Of a stretch of DNA of 64,000 bases, positions 34,607-42,181 are shown piece after piece; the stretch's first letter is position 1; each line of letters opens with the position of its first letter. Both the position numbers and the translations under genes were made by a program. The DNA is from Crocinitomix sp. (lineage in GTDB: Bacteria > Bacteroidota > Bacteroidia > Flavobacteriales_D > Crocinitomicaceae): positions 38,746 to 102,745 of the forward strand of contig WTCE01000117.1 in the NCBI GenBank assembly GCA_013138735.1, written 5' to 3'. Under the pieces are notes generated by a model that saw nothing but the letters and a program-made list of their open reading frames with translations, was not told the origin of the DNA and did no database searches.

Positions 34607-35368
34607 TTAAGGGGTGATTGCTATCGCTCCTGTCATATTATCGCTGATACGAATTGAAATGTCTTCGTCTTCCGTGCTACCATGATAAAATGGTTCTGTT
34701 GTTACATCCACTTCATTGCCGGGTTTTTCTAACAATTGATAAAGATCAATTGTGAAATTCAGCGCATTGGCTTCTTTCTTAGAAATTTCAAAATCATGCG
34801 CAATTGTCATTGTGCGATAACTCAATTCGCGTCCTGTATGGTAAGCAAAAATCCCTTCAAAATCTCCGTCTAAATCTGCGTCAAACCTTCCTTCGTTCAT
34901 AATAAAACGATACATGCCAGCCCAACCCCAATAGGTGTTTTCAATTGTATTTAATGGATGTCCGGCTTCTGAATAAGTCGAAGGATCAGCCTCGTTGAGC
35001 TCCTTTTTAACACCAATTCCAAATTGAATCGATTCATAATCTCCGTTCGGTACTCTAAAGTCTAAACTAGAATGACCGGTAGCATCAAATTTGAAAAGCT
35101 CAATTTCACTCACTAATCTCCCTTCACCATCTGAATTAACAATGGTGATATCTGATAAGTAAAATTGGAAAGATTCGAACTTAATATCCACATCACTTGC
35201 GTTTCTGTAAACATCATTGATCGCGTAATTACTTGCGCCCACTTGGGTTTGAAACTCAATGCTTAAATCAGAATTGAGTTTTTCGCCGTTTTTATTACAA
35301 GCTGTAACACCTGCTAAAAGCAAGGCAGCAAAACTAAGCGTTGAGATTAATTTTATTTTTTTAATCAT
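34607..35368 (-). CDS. MbnP family lipoprotein (copper-type periplasmic protein)
   Basis: 253 residues with a lipobox (LLAGVTACNKN, Cys24). The MbnP-like body has SIEFQTQVGASNY, FESFQFYLSDITIVNSDG, ATGHSSLDFRVPNGDYESIQFGIG and NTYWGWAGMYRFIMNEGRFD. In methanobactin systems MbnP pairs with MbnH to bind copper, and homologues are common in Bacteroidota without methanobactin. The usual MbnH cytochrome peroxidase is absent from the window. It is the last gene of a probable metal-handling operon reading from 37283 downwards. Confidence 0.85.
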   Translation of the reverse strand: MIKKIKLISTLSFAALLLAGVTACNKNGEKLNSDLSIEFQTQVGASNYAINDVYRNASDVDIKFESFQFYLSDITIVNSDGEGRLVSEIELFKFDATGHSSLDFRVPNGDYESIQFGIGVKKELNEADPSTYSEAGHPLNTIENTYWGWAGMYRFIMNEGRFDADLDGDFEGIFAYHTGRELSYRTMTIAHDFEISKKEANALNFTIDLYQLLEKPGNEVDVTTEPFYHGSTEDEDISIRISDNMTGAIAITP

Positions 35369-35429
35369 AATTTATGTTTTTTAATAGAGGAGGATTGCAG
35401 ATTTGAACCCTCCTCTAAATATTTTTTTT

Positions 35430-35828
35430 CTACATGTCAAAATGGAGCATCCATTCTAATGTCGCAGCTTTGTCTTCTGCATCTGTTACTGTAAATTGAA
35501 CCCATGCCATCATTGGCGCACTGTCAGGAACCACAAAGTGCTCATGAAATTCATATGTCAATTCACTTGTTGTTCCAGTTTTCATAAAGTCAATTGTAGA
35601 TAAGTGATTTCCATCTGCATCAACCATCATTACAGCATAATCTTTTAAACCGCGATCATCTGCAAAATCAGCTTCAATATGAACTTCGTCGCCCCAATTG
35701 AAATGCGAGTGTTGTGCAGGTGTTGATACAGTTATAGTCGGATCTTCTTTATCTTTCTTACAAGACGTACTCGTGAATGATAAAGCTGCAATTGCTAAGA
35801 TAACTGTTATTTTTCTAGAATATTTCAT
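35430..35828 (-). CDS. DUF4625 lipoprotein
   Basis: 132 residues with a lipobox (SFTSTSCKKDK, Cys23). The rest is a beta-sandwich domain (PTITVSTPAQHSHFNWGDEV, DDRGLKDYAVMMVDADG, VQFTVTDAEDKAATLEW) fitting DUF4625, with several His residues (HSHF, HEHF) that could ligate a metal. It sits 61 bases before the MbnP gene and 10 bases after the barrel gene, supporting one operon. Confidence 0.8.
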   Translation of the reverse strand: MKYSRKITVILAIAALSFTSTSCKKDKEDPTITVSTPAQHSHFNWGDEVHIEADFADDRGLKDYAVMMVDADGNHLSTIDFMKTGTTSELTYEFHEHFVVPDSAPMMAWVQFTVTDAEDKAATLEWMLHFDM

Positions 35829-35838
35829 TTTTAGTGTT

Positions 35839-36795
35839 TTAAAAGGTATAAATTATACCCGTGTTAATTTTGTTTTTTGTCAATAATTGGGTGTAGCCAT
35901 TAAGGCTGTTTTTAAGTGGCGTTTGGTACTCAAGGAATGCGGTAAAATGGTCTGTAAAAACTTGAATTTTACCATTTCCAAACAAAACGGTACCGCCAGT
36001 ATCATAATGCTTAAATGGCAGCTCATTTGAATAGAGAGCTGTTTCATCCATTTGCGCATGTTCAATATAAACGCCTGTTGAAAGCCTTACCTTAAAACGC
36101 TTAAAGCTTAGGTCAGAGAATAGATTTAAGGTGCCGTTTGTAACGGCGCCGTATCTGTAATCTTCAGCATCTAATCCATTTCGTTTATGATTGACATTTG
36201 CGGTTATGCCAGCAAATTTCCACTTAACGGTATACGCAATAAAAACGAGCGCATCCCAACTGCCTGTGCCTGGTTGCAAATCTAAATTTGGAATTCCATT
36301 CGTGTATTCTAGATTCGTTTTGCCCAAGGGGAATTTTAACCCGGCGCCAATGCTTAATCTTTGTTTTAGGGCGCCACTTAATGCGTCTTGTTTTGTGTTA
36401 AATACTTGGTAAGACTCCATTATAATTGGGTCACCAATTCCCGTAATATTGTAGCGACGGTAATCTCCAATTTGTTGCAGGTTATTTACCATTGGCAAAA
36501 TGACGCTCGTCTTCCATTTTTCTCGGATATAAAAGCTTCCGCGCAATTCATAAGTAAAATATTTTTCTACGACCTTTTCACCCCAAAAAGCCATATCGTT
36601 TCCATGTCCAGCATGCCGTGTTGTAATCATTTCTCCAAGGAGGTTGTACTCCCCATACATTTCTCGGTGTCGCATGAAAATTCCGATTGAATTTTTATAG
36701 TCGTTGGGAGAAAGGTTGAGATATACATTACAATTGTCGCACGCGAAACTCAAAAATGGAAACCAGAGCAAAATGCTCATAGTTATGTGTTTCAT
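35839..36795 (-). CDS. Outer-membrane barrel protein with exported Cys pair
   Basis: 318 residues from MKHITMSILLWF (Met at 36795). The signal peptide ends at SFAC-DN, and CDNCNVYLN immediately follows, a Cys-x-x-Cys near the mature N-terminus. The rest is a beta-barrel (IGIFMRHREMYGEY, ISIGAGLKFPLGKTNL, KINTGIIYTF). It resembles the MetA-pathway-type and transporter-like outer-membrane barrels of Bacteroidota. The position in a metal-linked operon suggests a role in metal uptake or sensing (inference). Confidence 0.72.
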   Translation of the reverse strand: MKHITMSILLWFPFLSFACDNCNVYLNLSPNDYKNSIGIFMRHREMYGEYNLLGEMITTRHAGHGNDMAFWGEKVVEKYFTYELRGSFYIREKWKTSVILPMVNNLQQIGDYRRYNITGIGDPIIMESYQVFNTKQDALSGALKQRLSIGAGLKFPLGKTNLEYTNGIPNLDLQPGTGSWDALVFIAYTVKWKFAGITANVNHKRNGLDAEDYRYGAVTNGTLNLFSDLSFKRFKVRLSTGVYIEHAQMDETALYSNELPFKHYDTGGTVLFGNGKIQVFTDHFTAFLEYQTPLKNSLNGYTQLLTKNKINTGIIYTF

Positions 36796-36899
36796 ATAAT
36801 TGTATTGCATTTTACGAACGCGCTGTCGTTAATTTAAGCGCATTGTATACTACATTAAACCTGTAAAATTAACCGTTTTTAGCGGCGCGAAAATTCACA

Positions 36900-37283
36900 T
36901 TAAGTAGCTTGCGGTGGATGGTATATTTCCGAAACAAAATCTTTTGTCTCGTTTAATCCATCAGGATATTGTTTTTCTTCATGCACAGGGCAATCGCAAG
37001 AGGCGACTTGATGTGTTTCCGCAAAAACAAATAATAGAATTGACGTTTGAGAGGGTTGCGTTGTAGTAGATTCTTCTTGATCTGGAATGGCAGCTTCAAG
37101 CTGTTTTTTTAAATGACATTGTCCGTTACAGTTTAGATCAGGCTTATCTTTATTAACGCAATATGCCTCAGCAATTTCAGCACGATTCATATAAAAATGC
37201 ACAAGGGTAAAAGATTGCCAAACCATCCCAATGAGCATGAGGGCTATTAAAACAATGCTAATATGTTGTTTAAATCGTGACAT
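36900..37283 (-). CDS. Cys-rich membrane-anchored protein
   Basis: 127 residues. One N-terminal TM (about 8-30), then YCVNKDKPDLNCNGQCHLKKQL, a Cys-x8-Cys-x3-Cys block, and later VASCDCPVHEEK with a second Cys pair and His. The block is a recognisable Bacteroidota pattern (NC-NGQCHL) often beside metal transport genes. I infer a periplasmic metal-binding role. It is the first gene in the direction of the barrel-DUF4625-MbnP group, with 104 bases before the barrel start. Confidence 0.7.
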   Translation of the reverse strand: MSRFKQHISIVLIALMLIGMVWQSFTLVHFYMNRAEIAEAYCVNKDKPDLNCNGQCHLKKQLEAAIPDQEESTTTQPSQTSILLFVFAETHQVASCDCPVHEEKQYPDGLNETKDFVSEIYHPPQAT

Positions 37284-37382
37284 TTATCTGTACAAAGTTA
37301 GAGATAAACAGTAAAGAAATGAATGATAAAAGTCATATCACATATAAATTAATTATTATTGTAATGAACTAATCTATCTGAA

Positions 37383-37664
37383 ATGAATAAGCGTAATTTT
37401 TCAATCTTTTTAATTGCTACATTGCTTGTGTTTTCATCTTGTAAAATGTTTGGACGAGCTGCGGCTAAGTACTGGACGAAACAACAAATTAAAGAGTTTG
37501 TTGCTAATTGTGAATCCAACGCGGGTAAATTAATTGGAGAAGAAAAGGCAAAACAATATTGTGATTGCGCTGTAGATGTGGTTGCTGAAAAGTATCAGAA
37601 ATACGAAGATGTGAAAAAGGCTTCTATTCGTGAAGTTTTACAGATCGCGAAAGACTGTAAGTAG
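37383..37664 (+). CDS. Small lipoprotein with conserved Cys pair
   Basis: 93 residues. Signal plus lipobox LLVFSSCKM (Cys20). The rest is helical: KQQIKEFVANCESNAGKLIGEE, then YCDCAVDVVAEKYQ with a Cys-x-Cys pair, and a final Cys before the last Lys. Families of small Bacteroidota proteins share this NCxx-YCDC pattern. The stop is 2 bases from the convergent repressor gene, with no terminator between. Confidence 0.65.
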   Translation: MNKRNFSIFLIATLLVFSSCKMFGRAAAKYWTKQQIKEFVANCESNAGKLIGEEKAKQYCDCAVDVVAEKYQKYEDVKKASIREVLQIAKDCK

Positions 37665-37666
37665 GC

Positions 37667-38314
37667 TTAGATTAAGTTCCGTTTTACAATTGATACAACA
37701 ACGTAAAGCGCTTTGATGGCTTTTTTAGTGAGTACTATTTCGTCAATCGATTTTTTATTCGTGCAAAGTCTAATTGTGCGCTCTTGCTCCCCTTTTTTTA
37801 AGGTTCTTACAATGATTTGTTCTTTAGTGGCAACAACATGTATGCTCCCATAATTAAAGAACGACATGTCTGAAACTTGCCGCAAGGCTATCCAATCACC
37901 ATTTTCCAATTGAGGTTCCATGCCGCTGCCATAATAGGCCATTAAAAAATCGGCATTTAATCCAGGCATATAAACAAAATCCTTTGGTTCTAAACTTCCA
38001 TCATTGTTCCAGATTGCAGATAGACCCATGTGCTGGTCAAGTTCATAAAAAGGAATGAGCTCGTCTGGGGTGAATGAAAGTTTTTTACCGTAAATTGTAA
38101 AAGGTTCTGAAATATTATTTTCAGTATGCAATTCGGAAACTTCAATTTCTAAAATATCGGCTAATTTTTCCAATTTATTATAGTGAGGAAAAATCCCTCT
38201 AAACATCCAATTATTAAAATCTTGTGGACTTACTTCAAGTTGCATTGCAACGTCTTTTTGCTTTAGCGATTTTTTCTTAATCAATAATTTGATTAGTTCT
38301 TTGTTGATTTTCAT
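37667..38314 (-). CDS. XRE repressor with S24-like domain lacking the catalytic serine (copy A)
   Basis: 215 residues. The HTH is about 5-60 (KSLKQKDVAMQLEVSPQDFNNWMFRGIFPHY), followed by a linker and an S24-like sheet domain (FVYMPGLNADFLMAYYGSGMEPQLENGDWIALRQV). In LexA-type peptidases this motif reads GDSM-P with the Ser nucleophile; here it is GSGMEP, so Gly131 replaces it, and no catalytic Lys is obvious in IIVRTLKKG. It is therefore predicted to be a non-cleaving sensor/repressor. It forms a tandem with copy B (same length) and runs convergent with the small lipoprotein gene. Confidence 0.85.
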   Translation of the reverse strand: MKINKELIKLLIKKKSLKQKDVAMQLEVSPQDFNNWMFRGIFPHYNKLEKLADILEIEVSELHTENNISEPFTIYGKKLSFTPDELIPFYELDQHMGLSAIWNNDGSLEPKDFVYMPGLNADFLMAYYGSGMEPQLENGDWIALRQVSDMSFFNYGSIHVVATKEQIIVRTLKKGEQERTIRLCTNKKSIDEIVLTKKAIKALYVVVSIVKRNLI

Positions 38315-38341
38315 CTGTGTATTTTTGGGTTAATGAAACGG

Positions 38342-38373
38342 AGGGTGACCCTTCTTTAATCCCTAAAAATAGG
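38342..38373 (-). promoter_or_regulatory. Candidate operators upstream of repressor copy A
   Basis: Two short palindromes lie 28-59 bases before the copy A start: AGGGTGACCCT at 38342-38352 (5-bp arms, 1-base centre) and CCTAAAAATAGG at 38362-38373 (4-bp arms). Their placement fits autoregulation, but the arms are short and this is inference. Confidence 0.35.
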
Positions 38374-38459
38374 AAAATCAACCTAGAAATACGATTTTTT
38401 TACACGATTATCTGTGAAATCATTCAATTTCAAAAAATAAAATGAAAGGATTAATTGAA

Positions 38460-39107
38460 TTATAAAGCACGGCGCTTAATAGTTGAAACAGCCAAATATA
38501 TTGCCTTAACTTTTGATAATGAGATTTCTATGTTGTCATTTTGATTGCCTTCAGCCTTTAAAATAATTGTGGATGAATTTGATGCAGGGTCGATATAACG
38601 CGCAAACATTTGTTCTTTTGTTACAATAAGATAAATATCTTCATAATTGAAGAATGAATAATCATGGATTCGTCTTAACGCAATTAAATCGCCATTGTTT
38701 AGTACTGGTTCCATCTGTTTGCCGTAAAATGGAATAACAATGTCTGCGTTCAAGCCTGGAATGTAGACGAAATCATCTGTTGCAAAATTAGAAACAGAAT
38801 CAATTAACATAGCATTGAGGTTATTGCCTTCTTGATTGTAGAATGGAATTGAAATGTTTATAGGGGGTAAAAGTCCCTTTTTGTAATAGATTCGTGATTC
38901 AGTGATATTGTCATCATCAATCAATTCAGAAGTCTCTACCTCTAATATTTTTGCCAACAGTTCTAGTTTATCATAGTGTGGAAAAACACTTCTAAACATC
39001 CAATTATTCCAATCTTGAGTGGTTACGCCTATTTGCTTGGCAACGTCCTTTTGCTTTAAAGATTTAAGTTTAATTAAGTTCTTAATTTGGGTCTTTTTAA
39101 TTTTCAT
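38460..39107 (-). CDS. XRE repressor with S24-like domain lacking the catalytic serine (copy B)
   Basis: 215 residues, paralogous to copy A along its whole length (NNWMFRSVFPHYDKLELLAKILEVETSEL; DDFVYIPGLNADIVIPFYGKQMEPVLNNGD). Again the LexA Ser position is replaced (GKQMEP, Gln131). The helix-turn-helix starts the same way (SLKQKDVAKQIGVTTQDWNNW). The tail is KVKAIYLAVSTIKRRAL. The start ATG is directly next to a perfect 6-bp-arm palindrome, a candidate autoregulatory operator. No terminator separates the pair, but the 145-base gap carries separate palindromes. Confidence 0.85.
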   Translation of the reverse strand: MKIKKTQIKNLIKLKSLKQKDVAKQIGVTTQDWNNWMFRSVFPHYDKLELLAKILEVETSELIDDDNITESRIYYKKGLLPPINISIPFYNQEGNNLNAMLIDSVSNFATDDFVYIPGLNADIVIPFYGKQMEPVLNNGDLIALRRIHDYSFFNYEDIYLIVTKEQMFARYIDPASNSSTIILKAEGNQNDNIEISLSKVKAIYLAVSTIKRRAL

Positions 39108-39120
39108 CTATTCTGAATAG
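39108..39120 (-). promoter_or_regulatory. Perfect palindrome at the start of repressor copy B
   Basis: CTATTCTGAATAG is a 6-bp perfect inverted repeat around one T, abutting the start codon of copy B (39105-39107), where it would cover the ribosome-binding site and block expression if bound. Confidence 0.5.
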
Positions 39121-39429
39121 TGGGATTATCTTTGGATGCTCTGTGCTTAATATTTGGGTAATATAGTAAAAATTAAACCCTAACAAGGTAATATTTTACA
39201 TAAAAACATCAATTCTATACACGGATAGCGAGTTATTTTGAGTTTTATTAATATTTTTTAGTCTCAGAAATTGCTCTTGTAGCGCCTTTGTGTAGGTGAT
39301 TGCATGCTTCAAAGACACTTCTATTTTAAAAATGTTTATTTTATTATTTATTTTTATTTTAAATATTATGAAATAAATAGTTATATTTGGAGTAGTAAAA
39401 CTCGAAATTAATAAACCCAAGTTACCCAA
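39121..39429. other. Divergent intergenic region
   Basis: 309 bases between copy B and the HTH gene 39430. AT-rich, with no intact gene. It contains a TATATTTG promoter element at 39382 and A/T runs, plus GGTAATATTTTAC near 39187. It probably holds promoters in both directions, as in a lysogeny-type switch region. Confidence 0.5.
39382..39389 (+). promoter_or_regulatory. -7 promoter element of the 39430 HTH gene
   Basis: TATATTTG matches TAnnTTTG exactly, 40 bases before the ATG at 39430; the -33 box is only TTA. Confidence 0.45.
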
Positions 39430-39747
39430 ATGATCACAAAAAAAAATGATGCAAAAAAGGATGATAAGTATAAATACTTATTGTACAAATTCATGAACGA
39501 GCTACCTCATAACCAATACAAGGTTACGTCAAAACAGCTGCCAAAGAAAATAGGTGTAAGTGCTGAGACGTTTAGGAAGTGGAAGTATATTAAGAAGGGA
39601 GCTGTTGCAACAATTCCCGCAGATAAGCTTGCAATTATCGCTAATTTTTTTGACATTAGCGTTGAAGAAATTTTCAATTATGCAGTGCCCAAAATTACTT
39701 TTCAGGAACTAGAGAAAGCCGAGCATCAAGAAAATGAAAATTCTTAA
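39430..39747 (+). CDS. Small helix-turn-helix DNA-binding protein
   Basis: 105 residues. Basic, Lys-rich N-terminus (KKNDAKKDDKYKY), then YKVTSKQLPKKIGVSAETFRKWKYI, a likely HTH with the recognition helix ETFRKWKYI, and DKLAIIANFFDISVEEIFNY as the XRE-type helix 4-5. The C-terminal tail is acidic (EKAEHQENENS). It points away from the two repressors and is followed after 5 bases by a hypothetical gene. Confidence 0.75.
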   Translation: MITKKNDAKKDDKYKYLLYKFMNELPHNQYKVTSKQLPKKIGVSAETFRKWKYIKKGAVATIPADKLAIIANFFDISVEEIFNYAVPKITFQELEKAEHQENENS

Positions 39748-39752
39748 AACTT

Positions 39753-40046
39753 ATGAAAAAATCAGTAAAAGAAACGCTGAAGCTTGCAGTTGAACAATTA
39801 TTTGTTCGAATTCATGGAGATTTATTTAGTCAAATTTATTCTAAAGGGAGTATTGAATTTAAGGTTACGCAGTTGGCTTATGATGAAGGGAACGAAGCGC
39901 ACCTAAAGTTGGTGTCGCTTTGTAAAGAGAAAATTGGATACGAACCTATTGCTACAAATCAAGATATATTTTATTCTATCATGCGTGTGTATAGCGACGC
40001 AAAAGAGAGGGAGCGGGTTAAGGCGAAAGCTAACTTAAAACGCTAG
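39753..40046 (+). CDS. Hypothetical small helical protein
   Basis: 97 residues: MKKSVKETLKLAVEQLFVRIHGDLFSQIYSKG and then helical segments with LKLVSLCKEKIGYEPIATNQDIFYSIMRVYSDAKERERVKAKA. No TM or signal. It starts 5 bases after the HTH gene and seems co-expressed with it. No family recognised. The pair plus the two repressors may be remnants of a mobile or phage-like control module. Confidence 0.6.
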   Translation: MKKSVKETLKLAVEQLFVRIHGDLFSQIYSKGSIEFKVTQLAYDEGNEAHLKLVSLCKEKIGYEPIATNQDIFYSIMRVYSDAKERERVKAKANLKR

Positions 40047-40086
40047 CATTTCAGTTAAATTTTTTCTGCTAGGCGCTAAGGAAAAT

Positions 40087-41028
40087 TTACCTTTTTTCGA
40101 ATATACTATCTGAGAAATATTGTTGCGAATCGGTAAAGTGTTGAATGGTTTTAAAACCAGCTTTTTTCAAGAGGGCTTCGAGCTCTTCCAAATCATACTT
40201 TTTTGATAATTCCGTCCAAATGGATTCACCGGCTTCAAATTCTATTTGTAAATCAAGCGCCGAGATTTCAACCACCTGTTTGGTCAAGCTTTTTATGTAG
40301 CTTCTAACTTCACCTGTACTCGATTCATAATTGACATAAAAATCGAAGTTATTGCAGTTGAAATTCCCGCCCAATTCACGATTAATCCGTGTCAATAAAT
40401 TTAAATTGAAACGTTTTGTTATACCGTGAGGATCAAAATAGGCTTTATGTATGATTGCTGGATCTTTTTTCAAGTCAACACCAACTAGCAATTTATCGCC
40501 AACCTTCATAGATTGGTTAAATAGTCTAAATAATTCGTCAGCCTTGTCTGCTAAGTAATTGCCAATATTACTGCCAATAAATAAAAGTAATGAGGGGGAT
40601 TGATTGTTTTGTAAATCCTTCAAAATCTCAAAATAATCACCAGTTTTAGGGGCGATATTAAGTAGAGGGAATTCGAGTTTAAGCTTGGCGCAAAGCAAAT
40701 CATTCGCCTCTTTTGAAATGTCAATTGGTGTATAGGTGAAAGAGATGTTTTGAGTGGTTAAATAACGAATTAATTCCGCCGTTTTTAATCCGTCTCCAGC
40801 GCCCAATTCTATTAAATTAAAGTGGGTTTTAAAATTTAAGGTGTTAAAAAATTCCGCACTCTGTTTTTGAAAAATATCAAATTCACAATTGGTCAAATAA
40901 TATTCAGGCATCTCCATGATTTCCTGAAAAATACGGCTCCCAATATCATCATAAAAATATTTTGAATTAAGCGATTTTTTAGTGGCAGTTAAACCTTCTA
41001 AAACGTCTTTTTTAAAGTTAGTTGTCAT
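40087..41028 (-). CDS. egtD: L-histidine N-alpha-methyltransferase EgtD
   Basis: A 313-residue SAM-dependent enzyme (DUF2260 family) converting histidine to hercynine, the first ergothioneine step. The SAM loop is LIELGAGDGLKTAELI (about 72-87), with KSLNSKYFYDDIGSRIFQEIMEMPEYY as the N-terminal His/SAM region, LLLFIGSNIGNY in the middle and EAGESIWTELSKKYDLEE in the C-terminal half. Length fits EgtD (about 320). Only 3 bases separate it from the end of egtB upstream on the same strand, so both sit in one unit. Confidence 0.93.
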   Translation of the reverse strand: MTTNFKKDVLEGLTATKKSLNSKYFYDDIGSRIFQEIMEMPEYYLTNCEFDIFQKQSAEFFNTLNFKTHFNLIELGAGDGLKTAELIRYLTTQNISFTYTPIDISKEANDLLCAKLKLEFPLLNIAPKTGDYFEILKDLQNNQSPSLLLFIGSNIGNYLADKADELFRLFNQSMKVGDKLLVGVDLKKDPAIIHKAYFDPHGITKRFNLNLLTRINRELGGNFNCNNFDFYVNYESSTGEVRSYIKSLTKQVVEISALDLQIEFEAGESIWTELSKKYDLEELEALLKKAGFKTIQHFTDSQQYFSDSIFEKR

Positions 41029-41031
41029 GGG

Positions 41032-42181
41032 TTATTGTGCTAATCGTATTCCTGAAAAAAGCCATCTCAGGTGTGTTGGAAAAAAATTTCTATAGGTATG
41101 GCGCGAATGACCGGGTGCTGTGGCGATAGATCCACCGCGTAAAACTTGTTGGTTCACCATAAATTTGCCGTTGTATTCTCCTAAGGCACCTTCTTTTTTA
41201 GAAAAACCAGGGTAGGGTAAGGTAGGCACTGTTAGTCCATTCCCATAATTGACCCCATTTAAACTGTTTTGCCGCTACTTCCCATTCAAATTCGGTAGGT
41301 AGTCGCATGCCTTTCCACTCGGCATAGGCGTATGCTTCAAAATAGCTAACATGCATGACTGGTAAATCGCCGTTTACAAGAACTAATCCTGTTTGGTCGT
41401 AATAATGCCAGTTGCCGTCAACTTTGTGCCAGTAGAGCGGTGCTTCAAGCTTGTTGGTTTCAATAAAATCCCAACCTTCAGCATGCCAATAGTTAAAATT
41501 GCTATAACCTCCAGCATTAATAAATTCTATATACTCAGCATTGCTTACTAGTTTATTTGAAATGGAACAAGCATTTAAATAGACTTTATGTACGCCTAGT
41601 TCGTTGTCAAAACAAAACCCGGTGGATTGCTTGCCAATCTCATAGACTCCTTCAGTAATATTAACGAATTCAGAGGCGAATTTTTCTGCTGTCAAGTTTG
41701 TTTTTCCTGCATAGGATGGAAAAAAAGGTTGATTCCCTAAAATGTACTTGATGTCATAACCCAGTAATTCTTGATGTTGCTCTTCATGGTTTATTCCAAG
41801 CTCAAGAACTGGGACTAATTCAGCAGGGAAATCGCCCTCTAAAAATTCAAGTAATGCTGCTGTTACATATTTGCGATAGGCATATACCTCAGCTACAACG
41901 GGGCGTGTCATCAATCCTCTATTCGGTCTTAAAACGCGCGTACCAACAGTATTATAATAGCTATTGAATAAATAGGCGAAATCTGCATTATAAACTTTGT
42001 AGTTAGGTTTATGCGGTTCGAGAATAAATTGTTCAAAAAACCAAGTTGAATGCGCCAAATGCCATTTTGGTGGCGAAACATCAATTATGGGTTGAACCGA
42101 ATAATCTTCAATTTCTAAGGGAGTGCAAATTGCCTCAGTCTGAGCCCTTGTTCGTGTGAATTTTTCTTTTAAATCTATCAC
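41032..42181 (-). pseudogene. egtB: Ergothioneine sulfoxide synthase EgtB, frameshifted near the C-terminus
   Basis: The first frame from 42181 gives 327 residues: DinB-like iron site WHLAHSTWFFE (His41/His44) and HEEQHQE (His132, His136, Glu138), then the FGE-sulfatase-type domain. It reads [13 protein letters not shown] and then breaks into non-homologous LTLPWFF before a stop. The -1/+1 related frame continues seamlessly as [19 protein letters not shown], then [20 protein letters not shown] and the end [11 protein letters not shown]. One extra C (G at 41221 on the plus strand) explains it. The frameshift removes about 62 residues of the C-terminal domain. It could be a sequencing error, a real mutation or a programmed shift. 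Confidence 0.85.

Noticed and set aside
39196..39429. A minus-strand frame in the gap between the repressor and HTH genes.
   Set aside because: It is AT-rich with an Ile/Lys/Asn-dominated product, and it lies over the promoter of the 39430 gene.
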